Assembly: GCA_009693255.1 (NCBI GenBank)
Contig: SHXQ01000001.1
Location: 98,511-162,510 of the forward strand
Length of the DNA: 64,000 bases
Direction of reading: 5' to 3'
From: Methylotenera sp.
Lineage (GTDB): Bacteria > Pseudomonadota > Gammaproteobacteria > Burkholderiales > Methylophilaceae
Shown here: positions 44,773 through 53,940 of the stretch, one piece after another
How the letters are laid out: the number at the start of each line of letters is the position of its first letter
Numbering within the stretch: position 1 is the first letter of the stretch
Translations under genes and position numbers: made by a program
The notes under the pieces: generated by a model
The model's database searches: none
Seen by the model: only the letters and a program-made list of their open reading frames with translations
Told to the model about the DNA's origin: nothing

Positions 44773-45260
44773 TGACTGAATATTTCGATAAGCTCAGCAC
44801 CCTGCATGAACCTATAACCAAAGATCAATATAGGCCTATGCAGTTAGATGATTTAGATGCAATCATGTCCATTGAGCCTTACATTTACCCTTATCCTTGG
44901 ACGCGCGGCAATTTTAGTGATTCATTGAGCGCTGGTTATAGTGCTTGGGTTTTGTTGCGCAATGAAATAATCATAGGCTACGCACTGGCAATGATGGTGT
45001 TAGATGAGGCGCATTTACTCAACTTAAGTGTTACAAAAGCTCATCAAAAGCAGGGCTTAGGCCGGCGACTACTAGAACATATGATACAAATTGCCAAAAG
45101 CAATCAAGCGACCAATATGTTTTTAGAAGTCCGTCCTAGTAACGTGAGTGCAATTGCTTTGTACGAAAATATGGGTTTTAATGAAATGGCGATTCGACGT
45201 GGATATTATCCAGCTAAAAATGGTCGTGAAGATGCGGTTTTAATGGGCTTAGCGCTGTGA
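44769..45260 (+). CDS. rimI: ribosomal protein S18-alanine N-acetyltransferase
   Basis: GNAT fold; LLNLSVTKAHQKQGLGRRLLEHM; LEVRPSNVSAIALYENMGF. Confidence 0.94.
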   Translation: MMTEYFDKLSTLHEPITKDQYRPMQLDDLDAIMSIEPYIYPYPWTRGNFSDSLSAGYSAWVLLRNEIIIGYALAMMVLDEAHLLNLSVTKAHQKQGLGRRLLEHMIQIAKSNQATNMFLEVRPSNVSAIALYENMGFNEMAIRRGYYPAKNGREDAVLMGLAL

Positions 45261-45261
45261 G

Positions 45262-45819
45262 ATGAAGATGATGACGCGTGAAGATATGTTACGAGAATTA
45301 GAATTATTGCCAATGTGGCAATTGCGCACACCATTACCCTCCCTCGAACCCGTTCAGGCCAGGCCTAAAAACGAGAAGCCGCTAGTTGTCGATGCTAAGA
45401 TTAAAAAAATTGCCGCCGTAGCCCCTCGAGCGCTGAGGCATATCGGTAGTGAAAATGGCGATTTCTTATTTGTCATGGCCAATGATGCGCTACAAGCTGA
45501 TGAAGCCCACTTGTTAAAAAATATTTGCAAGGCAATGCGTATTATTGCTGGACCAGAACAACTACCCATCGACACTTTAGCGGCCATTCAAGCAAGACCG
45601 CCGAAAATAATCATTGCGATGGGTGACCCCGCTACACAAACCCTGCTGCAATCAACGGCACCCTTAACTACATTACGCGGTAAACTTTACCAGTATCATG
45701 ACTTTCCCTTGATTGCCACCTATGACTTGGCACATTTATTACAGAATCTGCCGGATAAAGCCAAGGTATGGGATGATTTGCGTTTGGCGATGCAAGTGAT
45801 ACAGGATGCTCAGTTGTAA
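45262..45819 (+). CDS. uracil-DNA glycosylase superfamily-like protein lacking canonical catalytic motifs
   Basis: C-terminal PKIIIAMGDPATQTLLQSTAPLTTLRGKLYQYHDFPLIATYDLAHLLQNLPDKAKVWDDL resembles family-4 UDG; position after rimI; no GEAPG and no HPxxLL. Confidence 0.72.
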   Translation: MKMMTREDMLRELELLPMWQLRTPLPSLEPVQARPKNEKPLVVDAKIKKIAAVAPRALRHIGSENGDFLFVMANDALQADEAHLLKNICKAMRIIAGPEQLPIDTLAAIQARPPKIIIAMGDPATQTLLQSTAPLTTLRGKLYQYHDFPLIATYDLAHLLQNLPDKAKVWDDLRLAMQVIQDAQL

Positions 45820-45908
45820 ACTATTGCAATTAGCCGTTTAGTCGCCATCTATATAATAACTAATGCTGACTAAATCACTGATAATATGTAGAATTCGCTC
45901 TTTTATTC

Positions 45909-47651
45909 TTGTCCAGATTTGACTCTACTATGCGCGCCTCACAATTTTTCTTCAATACACAAAAAGAAGCCCCTAACGATGCTGAGCTACAAAGCCATAT
46001 TTTAATGGTGCGTGCTGGCTTGATTAAACGTTTAGGCGCTGGGCTTTATAATTGGATGCCGCTCGGGCTTCGCGTGCTACGAAAAGTAGAGGCGATTGTG
46101 CGCGATGAAATGAATAAGGCGGGGGCACTCGAACTACTCATGCCGGCTGTGCAGCCTAGGGAGTTGTGGGATGAGACTGGTCGCTGGGCAGTGTTTGGTC
46201 CGCAAATGCTTAAAATAACCGACCGTCATGCTAGAGAATTTTGCTTTGGCCCCACGCATGAAGAGGTGATTACTGACATCGCGCGCTCAGAAATTCGCAG
46301 CTACAAGCAATTACCCCTTAATTTTTATCAAATTCAAACCAAGTTTCGTGATGAAATTCGCCCCCGTTTCGGTGTGATGCGCGCCCGCGAATTTATGATG
46401 AAAGATGCTTATTCATTCCATACCGACTTTGCCTCGCTAGAGCAAACCTATGCAACTATGTTTCAAGCCTATAGCAATGTGTTTGATCGCTTAGGCCTAA
46501 AGTTTCGCGCAGTAAAAGCCGATACAGGCGCCATTGGCGGTGATGGCTCCCATGAGTTTCATGTGCTGGCTGATTCAGGTGAAGACGGCTTAGCCTATTG
46601 TGCTACCTCTGATTATGCGGCCAATGTGGAACTAGCCGAGGCTATGACACTGACAACGCGTAGTGCGCCAACAGCGCTCATGCAAGAAGTTGAAACACCT
46701 AAGCAAACTGCTTGCGCAGACGTGGCTAAGTTGCTCAACATTGGTATAGCGCGGACGGTTAAGGCGATTGCATTGATGGTTAATAATGCAGAAGGAATAA
46801 GCCAATTTTATCTAGCTTTATTGCGTGGTGATCACAATTTAAATGAAGTGAAATTTGGCAAGTTGACGGGTCTAGCAGACTTTCGTCTAGCCACAGAAGA
46901 AGAAATTCGCGCCCATTTAAATTGCCCGCCAGGCTTTATTGGTCCAGTTAATGTGGCGGTCAATGTAACGGTGATTGCAGATAAAACGGTGGCCGCCATG
47001 AGTGATTTTGTCTGTGGTGCTAATAAGCCAAAATATCATTTAACTGGTGTAAATTTTGGTCGAGATTTAGCTGAACCGAGTTTGGTGGCAGATATTCGTA
47101 ATGTCGTTGAAGGGGATGCAAGCCCAGATGGCAAAGGGGTGCTGTCACTTTGTCGCGGTATCGAAGTCGGGCATATTTTCCAATTGCGCACTAAATACTC
47201 TGAGGCCATGAATGCGACCTACTTAGATGAAAATGGTCAAACGCAAGTGATGGAAATGGGTTGTTACGGGATTGGCGTTTCGCGTATTGTGGGGGCTGCA
47301 ATTGAGCAAGGATTTGATGAACGCGGCATTATTTTTCCAGCCAGTATGGCACCATTTTCGGTGGCAATCTGCCCCATAGGCTATGAAAAGTCTGAAGCGG
47401 TTAAATTGGCAGCTAACCAATTGTACGCTGCGCTGCTGCTAGCTGGTATAGATGCGCTGTTAGATGATAGAGGTGAGCGCCCAGGCGTGATGTTTGCTGA
47501 AGCCGACTTGATGGGCTTGCCGCACAGGCTGGTCATAGGCGAACGTGGCTTAGCGGATGGCATAGTCGAGTATAAAGCTAGAACAGATGCAGAAGCGCAG
47601 TCAGTTTCATTGACTAATGCAGTTGAATTTATGCAAAAAGTGGCATTATAA
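45909..47651 (+). CDS. proS: proline--tRNA ligase
   Basis: Class II aaRS motifs; [40 protein letters not shown]. Confidence 0.97.
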   Translation: MSRFDSTMRASQFFFNTQKEAPNDAELQSHILMVRAGLIKRLGAGLYNWMPLGLRVLRKVEAIVRDEMNKAGALELLMPAVQPRELWDETGRWAVFGPQMLKITDRHAREFCFGPTHEEVITDIARSEIRSYKQLPLNFYQIQTKFRDEIRPRFGVMRAREFMMKDAYSFHTDFASLEQTYATMFQAYSNVFDRLGLKFRAVKADTGAIGGDGSHEFHVLADSGEDGLAYCATSDYAANVELAEAMTLTTRSAPTALMQEVETPKQTACADVAKLLNIGIARTVKAIALMVNNAEGISQFYLALLRGDHNLNEVKFGKLTGLADFRLATEEEIRAHLNCPPGFIGPVNVAVNVTVIADKTVAAMSDFVCGANKPKYHLTGVNFGRDLAEPSLVADIRNVVEGDASPDGKGVLSLCRGIEVGHIFQLRTKYSEAMNATYLDENGQTQVMEMGCYGIGVSRIVGAAIEQGFDERGIIFPASMAPFSVAICPIGYEKSEAVKLAANQLYAALLLAGIDALLDDRGERPGVMFAEADLMGLPHRLVIGERGLADGIVEYKARTDAEAQSVSLTNAVEFMQKVAL

Positions 47652-47657
47652 TGAGCT

Positions 47658-48290
47658 ATGCTTAAAATCGCTCAAAGTGGTTGGCTAATTTTTCTCGGAA
47701 CTTTAGTTTCTAGCATGAGTTTTTCCGGATCATAAATTGAAGAGCCTTTATCCAATAGCGTGAAAGCCATGATGCAGCGTAGCATTAGCGATAAAGCTGC
47801 GCCTAAATTGATGTTTGCTACGCCAGAAGAAGGTAATCCTGGCTCAGTTAAATGTCTCAGCGCCTCAAACAGCGCATTCCAGATAATGCTTATCGCAAAG
47901 ACTTATTGCGTACTGTGCATTATGAGGCAACCCGCGCCGGCCTAGACCCACAAATGGTATTAGGTAAAGTGGTTTTAAAAAATATGCAGTGTCATCAGCA
48001 GGCGCGCGTGGTTTTATGCAAATTATGCCCTTTTGGACGCGCAGTATTGGCGCAAGTGACCATAATTTATTTCTTTTGCGCACTAATTTACGCTATGGCT
48101 GCACAATTCTAAGGCATTATTTAGACATTAAGCGTGGTGATTTGTATCGAGCCTTGGGCCGTTACAACGGCAGCTTAGGGCAGCCACAGTACCTAACTTG
48201 GTGTTAGCGGCTTGGCATAAACATTGGAATTATCTGCCAAAAAATGGCAATTACACGCTAAAAAGGAATAATAGCGATCCAGAAATTTAA
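47658..48290 (+). pseudogene. lytic murein transglycosylase (SLT domain), multiply disrupted
   Basis: MLKIAQSGWLIFLGTLVSSMSFSGS* (in-frame TAA) IEEPLSNSVKAMMQ...; then in other frames LSQRLKQRIPDNAYRKDLLRTVHYEATRAGLDPQMVLG, SSAGARGFMQIMPFWTRSIGASDHNLFLLRTNLRYGC..RYNGSLGQPQY, KHWNYLPKNGNYTLKRNN. Confidence 0.88.
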
Positions 48291-48509
48291 AATATCTCAC
48301 TAAAAATACATATAAAAACAGTTGGTTATCTATCTTATCTGCCTTTTTCATGGCGATGTGCGTTAAAAAAAGTTTACATTTCTGTAAAAATCGTTCAGTA
48401 TTCCCATAGCGTTTTTATGGCGGGGTAACTTAAGTTAAAAAAATCCCGCATATACCGCCGATGTTCGCATGAACTTGCTATCCATTTATAATAATTAGGA
48501 GAATTAAGT

Positions 48510-49013
48510 ATGTCGAAATTAACTGCACTTGCATTAAGTATTGCTGTTTTAGGTGGTGTGTGGGCATTTTTAGCGTTAGACCCACTCGCTGGTGTAGCAT
48601 TGGTATGGGTTGGTTTTATTGCATGGGGTTGCTATTTCCATACGGGTGGAGATGATGCTGCGTTGCAAAAAACAATCGCTGGTATGACTTTCGGTGCTGT
48701 TATGGCTGGTGTTGCATTGTACTTAGTAAGCTCTGGCACCTTAGCTGGTTTAGGCGCTTTAGCCGCACCAGTGATTATTGCAGTCACAGTGTTCCCATTA
48801 GTTATTGTGTCAGGTACGAATTTGCTTTCAGTGGTGCCAGCTAATGTGTACGGTTATGCAGCTACAGCTGGTCTAGGTTTAACAGCTGGTACAGCAGGTA
48901 ATACAGTAGCAATGGACTTAACAAACCCAGTGATACTAGTAGCAATATCAGTAGTTATCGGTGCATTGTTCGGTATGGCTTCAGGGAAACTTGCAGGGAT
49001 GTTAGGCAAATAA
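48510..49013 (+). CDS. DUF1097 domain-containing membrane protein
   Basis: Multi-TM, GVWAFLALDPLAGVALVWVGFIAWGCYFHTGGDDAALQKTIAGMTFGAVMAG; RBS AGGAG. Confidence 0.8.
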   Translation: MSKLTALALSIAVLGGVWAFLALDPLAGVALVWVGFIAWGCYFHTGGDDAALQKTIAGMTFGAVMAGVALYLVSSGTLAGLGALAAPVIIAVTVFPLVIVSGTNLLSVVPANVYGYAATAGLGLTAGTAGNTVAMDLTNPVILVAISVVIGALFGMASGKLAGMLGK

Positions 49014-49040
49014 TTTCCACTTAAATTAATTATTAAGTTA

Positions 49041-49066
49041 AAAAAACCGCCTACGGGCGGTTTTTT
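49041..49066. terminator. Rho-independent terminator
   Basis: AAAAAACCGCC-TACG-GGCGGTTTTTT between convergent genes. Confidence 0.92.
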
Positions 49067-49098
49067 TATTTTCTAAAGCGTTAATGTTGAAGATTAAC

Positions 49099-49983
49099 TC
49101 AATTAAATGCACCACTTGAGAGTACTTTAAAGCCATAATAGGTGCCAAACTCACCCTCGGATTCGTTATAGACAAACATCATGTCATTGGCATAACCAGC
49201 GCCATTATGATGGTTATGTGAGCGTAATTTTAATTCTTTCGGTAACTCACTTTTACCGACATACTTGCCACTTAAATCAAAGATTAATACCGCTTTGTGA
49301 TCAATATCAAGTAATGCAAGTTCCTCTCCTTTTACGCCACTGTAAGCTACAAAGTAATCGCTGACATCATCAAAAGCAGCACCGGCTTTAGTCAAGTCTA
49401 AGTCAATTTCACTCACTTGTTCGCGTAATTTCAAGTCAACGACCAAGACTTTATTACTGCGCCCTTGTTTTGCATAATACTGATTAGTTTCTGCGTTGTA
49501 GCTAGGCATCGTATTCGCGTCACCAAATGCAGGGTTAAAGCCAAACACATCGGTAGAGCTCTCTTTCAGCTCACCAGTTTCTGCCAGGTCAATAGAAAAT
49601 ATACCGGTGTTGGGTGAAAAGCCACCGAAGCTAGAAATGTTATAGGTAATCGTTTCTAATTTATGGCTGTTGTTGTTGTAATAAATGGATCGATTATCGT
49701 AACCTGAGCGAGAAGAGTTAACATATTTGCCTTCATTATCGTAGGCATGAATAAGCGATTTAGAAATAGGGGCTTCAAACTCACTGCCCATTGGCGCTAA
49801 GCCGCCATCGGCAATGTAATAATGTTTTAAACTGGCAATGTGTGCCACGGTCATGGGGCGGGTGCTGGGTTTTTGAGCCAACGGGATTTTAATCCCGACT
49901 TGCGCAGAGGCTAAAATTTCCGCTTGCGCCACTTGACATGTAGCAGTGAGGGCTAGGGACAATAATACGGTTGAAATACGCAT
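49099..49983 (-). CDS. secreted hypothetical protein, possible beta-propeller-like
   Basis: Signal peptide MRISTVLLSLALTATCQVAQA; 294 aa with repeated strand-like segments; no family recognised. Confidence 0.7.
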   Translation of the reverse strand: MRISTVLLSLALTATCQVAQAEILASAQVGIKIPLAQKPSTRPMTVAHIASLKHYYIADGGLAPMGSEFEAPISKSLIHAYDNEGKYVNSSRSGYDNRSIYYNNNSHKLETITYNISSFGGFSPNTGIFSIDLAETGELKESSTDVFGFNPAFGDANTMPSYNAETNQYYAKQGRSNKVLVVDLKLREQVSEIDLDLTKAGAAFDDVSDYFVAYSGVKGEELALLDIDHKAVLIFDLSGKYVGKSELPKELKLRSHNHHNGAGYANDMMFVYNESEGEFGTYYGFKVLSSGAFN

Positions 49984-50086
49984 AATAATTCTTTCTTCTT
50001 AAGGAGTTGTTAGTATAGCGAGGTTTTAATCATGCTTCATGATTTTTAATCATACTGAGTTTAGTCAATAACTAGTCTATATTCGT

Positions 50087-51142
50087 TCAACTGATATTCA
50101 GCTGCGTCTCAATCAACATAGCATCGCCATAACTAAAAAATCGATACTGCTGTGCGATGGCATGTGCGTAAGCCGCTTTAATATTCCCCATGCCAGCAAA
50201 TGCGGACACTAACATGAGTAGCGTACTTTTAGGTAAATGAAAGTTGGTCAATAAGCGATCCACCACTTTAAAGTGGCTGCCAGGGGTGATAAATATATCT
50301 GTCTCACTGTTCCCCGCTTGTAAAACACCATCAGGGTTCGACATGCTGACGCGTGCAGCACTTTCTAAGGCGCGCAATGCAGTGGTGCCTATCGCGGTGA
50401 CTTTGCCGCCATGGGCTTTAGTCTCGGCAATGAGGTCTATGGTTGTTTGTGAAATGCTGTAAAGCTCGCTATGCATTTTATGCTCATGAATATTTTCAAC
50501 GCGTACAGGTTGGAACGTGCCGGCGCCCACATGTAAGGTAACGTAGGCAATATTAATACCTTTTTGTTTTAGCGTGTCTAGCATGAGTTCGTTAAAGTGT
50601 AGGCCAGCCGTGGGGGCAGCTACTGCGCCCAGATGTTTGCTAAACACTGTTTGATAGCGCGCTTCGTCTTCACTCGTCGCTTCATGGGTAATGTAGGGGG
50701 GTAAGGGCAATGCGCCATGTTGCTCAAGTAAATCTAGCACAGCAGTTTCACTTAAAAAATTCAACTCAAATAAATCGCCATGACGTGCTGTCACTTCCAC
50801 ATCAAAAGCACCTGACAGCCTCATTAAGCCACCCACTTTTGGGGCGCGTGAGGCGCGCACGTGTGCGTAAGCAGTATGTTGGTTAATGACACGCTCTATT
50901 AAGATTTCAACGCTACCGCCAGAATGCTTGTGGCCAAACAAACGTGCCTTAATCACCCGTGTGTCGTTAAATATGACTAAGTCCCCAGTTTGTAAGTAGC
51001 TGGGTAAATCTAAAAAAAGCTGATCACTCAAGCTGCCATCAGCGCCGTTAAGATGCAGCATACGGCTTGCAGTTCTGTCGGAAGTGGGGTGTTGAGCAAT
51101 TAATTCGCTAGGCAAATAAAAATCGAAATCTTCTGTACGCAT
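50087..51142 (-). CDS. queA: S-adenosylmethionine:tRNA ribosyltransferase-isomerase
   Basis: [39 protein letters not shown]. Confidence 0.98.
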   Translation of the reverse strand: MRTEDFDFYLPSELIAQHPTSDRTASRMLHLNGADGSLSDQLFLDLPSYLQTGDLVIFNDTRVIKARLFGHKHSGGSVEILIERVINQHTAYAHVRASRAPKVGGLMRLSGAFDVEVTARHGDLFELNFLSETAVLDLLEQHGALPLPPYITHEATSEDEARYQTVFSKHLGAVAAPTAGLHFNELMLDTLKQKGINIAYVTLHVGAGTFQPVRVENIHEHKMHSELYSISQTTIDLIAETKAHGGKVTAIGTTALRALESAARVSMSNPDGVLQAGNSETDIFITPGSHFKVVDRLLTNFHLPKSTLLMLVSAFAGMGNIKAAYAHAIAQQYRFFSYGDAMLIETQLNIS

Positions 51143-51205
51143 AATTCTCAGAGCTTGTTATAATAGCGGAATCGCAAATTATACAGTAATGTATTTTTCA
51201 AATAT

Positions 51206-51292
51206 GCCGGGATGGCGGAATTGGTAGACGCACGGGACTCAAAATCCCGCGCTGGCAACAGCGTGGGGGTTCGATTCCCCCTCCCGGCACCA
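51206..51292 (+). tRNA. tRNA-Leu (anticodon CAA)
   Basis: GCCGGGA...TCCCGGC-A-CCA acceptor; anticodon loop CTCAAAA within CGGGA/TCCCG; TTCGATT T-loop; long variable arm; 87 nt including CCA. Confidence 0.97.
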
Positions 51293-51436
51293 ATAAAATC
51301 AATGGCTTACATAAAGTAAGTCATTTTTTTGCCTATTTTTTGCGGAGGGCACAAGAGGTAATATTCGGCGCTCTTGTTAGTGGCAAAGTAAATACTTAAA
51401 TAGTCGTAGAATGCACAGGCTTAGGATGCTATGCGC

Positions 51437-53080
51437 TTACTGATGAGGTGAAGCTGGCATTGCCGTCGCATGCGCGGCATCTAAATTTTTATTTTCCAGT
51501 AAAAGGGGCTGCGCTAGATGGGCGCCATGAAATTCGTGGCATGACATGCAGCCACTGGCGATACGTTTGGATTTTGGACTGTTGCCAGAGTGGCATCTTA
51601 AGCAGGACTTTCTATCAGGCATAGCAACGTCTGCGCTCGTTTCAGATTTTTCTACTTGGTGGCAGGACTTGCATTGTTGTGTGCGATGCGATGCGTGATT
51701 GAAGCGTGCTTTGCTAAACCAATCCTGATTGATGTTGAGCGGCATGACGCGCCACGACAAGGCACTTTCTTGTGTAGGGATTTCATGGCAATAGGCACAG
51801 CCATCCGACTTTAACGATGCTGAGTACTGTTTGAATTTCTTTGGCGCTTGGACCTGCAGTGCGCTAATAACATTCTGCTCTGAGCCATGAGGCACAGTTA
51901 TTACTGCCTTGGCTGGACCAACCTGCAACTGTTTGGTGTGACACAGCAAGCAGTCTCGCTGGTAGGATACAGGCTTAAAGCGCATTTCTTTGCCTTCCTG
52001 TTGGTGGCAGTTAGTGCATGACAACTCGCGTACATCCCAGATTCCATTGGGCCCTTGCACTAGACCGACATGCTGGGAGTGGGGGAATTTTAGACCAGAT
52101 TTTTCAATCAAACGTGCTGTCTCAGCTTGCGGGATACGTTCGATATCTCCCCCCGTGCCATCTTTAGTGCGGCCCGTCTTGAATGTTAACTTGAAGTCTG
52201 GATGGTCACGATCAAAATCTTTAACATTAGGCAGTAAAGTTGTCGGACTGATAGACTTAATGTCGCCGTGACATTTGACGCACGTGCCGTTATCTTGCCG
52301 CGTGAGTGGGTAGGGCGCCTTATGCTCGCGATGACATTCAGCACAACGGACCCCGTCGGAAAATAGATGGGTAGATGTAAAGACACTTTTTTGTAAAGCG
52401 GGATTAGCAATGTGCGGTGCAGTGTCGCGATGGCAATTGACGCAGGCTTTGTTAGAAACTTTACGCGTTAACACTTCATGGCAGTTAAAACATTGTGCGC
52501 CAAAATGTAGGTGTGAATTGGAAATGTGACCTGGGCTCCATACGCGGTCAAAGCCAAAAGGCAATTGTGCCATAGCTTTTTGTAGTGGGGGAGCCAAGTT
52601 TTGCGCCAATGGCAATGCAAGGAAAATCAGCGCAATGAAGGCCGCCATCCATAGTGAAGCCCGTCGTTTGAAGCTTGAAGCGCCGCGTAGTGGTTCGTGA
52701 GTGCGCGACTTTAAATCTTGAAAATCATCGGGTAGGCGTTGTACCAATAGTAGAGAGATTGTTAGGTTGACATCGGGCGGTGCTGGCTCTACTTTCAATT
52801 GATAAGGACCAATGGTCACCAACTTACCGTGTGTCAGTTCAATGTTTTGCAGCACGCTACCATCTACCGCAAGTTCGCCGTTTACCGCAACCAGATGTAT
52901 CTGCCCACCATCCAATCTTTTGATTACCGCATGATGCATGGCTAGACGCGGATCAGGTAGATGTATGGTGCACTCTGCGCCGCGACCAATGGTAATTTCT
53001 TCTGCCGTGAGCGTGCGATAGCTGCGCGCTAAAACGCCGCGAGCATTATGAGAAATCTTGATTAAAAGACAATTAATCAT
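51437..53080 (-). CDS. FHA domain - TM - decaheme cytochrome c fusion protein
   Basis: N-terminal FHA-like ITIGRGAECTIHLPDPRLAMHHAVIKRL; FKRRASLWMAAFIALIFLALPLA TM; ten CxxCH motifs (CFNCH, CVNCH, CAECH, CVKCH, CTNCH, CLLCH, CAYCH, CKSCH, CLRCH, CMSCH). Confidence 0.92.
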   Translation of the reverse strand: MINCLLIKISHNARGVLARSYRTLTAEEITIGRGAECTIHLPDPRLAMHHAVIKRLDGGQIHLVAVNGELAVDGSVLQNIELTHGKLVTIGPYQLKVEPAPPDVNLTISLLLVQRLPDDFQDLKSRTHEPLRGASSFKRRASLWMAAFIALIFLALPLAQNLAPPLQKAMAQLPFGFDRVWSPGHISNSHLHFGAQCFNCHEVLTRKVSNKACVNCHRDTAPHIANPALQKSVFTSTHLFSDGVRCAECHREHKAPYPLTRQDNGTCVKCHGDIKSISPTTLLPNVKDFDRDHPDFKLTFKTGRTKDGTGGDIERIPQAETARLIEKSGLKFPHSQHVGLVQGPNGIWDVRELSCTNCHQQEGKEMRFKPVSYQRDCLLCHTKQLQVGPAKAVITVPHGSEQNVISALQVQAPKKFKQYSASLKSDGCAYCHEIPTQESALSWRVMPLNINQDWFSKARFNHASHRTQQCKSCHQVEKSETSADVAMPDRKSCLRCHSGNSPKSKRIASGCMSCHEFHGAHLAQPLLLENKNLDAAHATAMPASPHQ

Positions 53081-53096
53081 AAAGATACTTTATCAG

Positions 53097-53927
53097 TTAC
53101 CAATAAAAAAATATGGCAATAACATGTGCCACCATTGCTGTTAGCAATGCGACAGTGAAGGGGACGTGAAAATATAACCAGAAACCCATCCTAGCGCGGA
53201 ACATTAAATCCTGTCTTGCCCGTTTAACCAGGGACTCACGTCTCACCATGATGGAATAAAGATCACGGTATAATTTCCGTTGTTCGAGGGATAGTTCGCC
53301 ACCCAATACCGTTAGTTGTCGCACGACCGTTGCGGATGGACAATCCGGTTGAAATCCTCTAAGTTGCTCTAGCAAGCTAACACCGATAGAAGTTTCGCGA
53401 CAGGCGCGCGTTACGATGTTATTAATGTCATCGGGCATCATTAATGCAATTTGGCGTGCCAACTTATCGGTTTCTGCAATACGTAATAACAATCCATCCA
53501 AGCTATCTTCACCCATGTTTTCTGTCATGAGGCGCGGATAAATCATGTAAGCATAATTACCGAAAAAACCGCTAGTGACCACTATCAATAAAAGACCATA
53601 AGTGAGGCTGTGAATATTGAGGCCAAAATGGAATCCGCTATGTAGTGTCGCTATGACGGTCATAGCGGTACCCAGATAAATATGCGCAGATAACCAGCCC
53701 TGCGTGTTGCCGCGACTGCGGTAGCGTCGTTTGCGTATGCCGTACCAAGCCATCCAAAATACCATTGCCGCAGACAGCGTACCAAGACCATAACCTAGCC
53801 AGCTTCCACCGTAGTGACCGACCGCTGGTTCAAACAGCAGGAAGGCTAAAAGAGCGATGAGTATGACGATGACAGCTAATTTAAAGTAGCGGTAGTTCTT
53901 GTAGTCAAAAATATTGCTATGCTGCAT
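53097..53927 (-). CDS. putative b-type cytochrome / ferric-reductase-like membrane protein
   Basis: Multi-TM with in-helix His (GWLSAHIYLGTAMTVIATLHSGFHFGL; YFHVPFTVALLTAMVAHVIAIFFYW); same operon. Confidence 0.75.
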   Translation of the reverse strand: MQHSNIFDYKNYRYFKLAVIVILIALLAFLLFEPAVGHYGGSWLGYGLGTLSAAMVFWMAWYGIRKRRYRSRGNTQGWLSAHIYLGTAMTVIATLHSGFHFGLNIHSLTYGLLLIVVTSGFFGNYAYMIYPRLMTENMGEDSLDGLLLRIAETDKLARQIALMMPDDINNIVTRACRETSIGVSLLEQLRGFQPDCPSATVVRQLTVLGGELSLEQRKLYRDLYSIMVRRESLVKRARQDLMFRARMGFWLYFHVPFTVALLTAMVAHVIAIFFYW

Positions 53928-53940
53928 CTGGTTATTCTCT

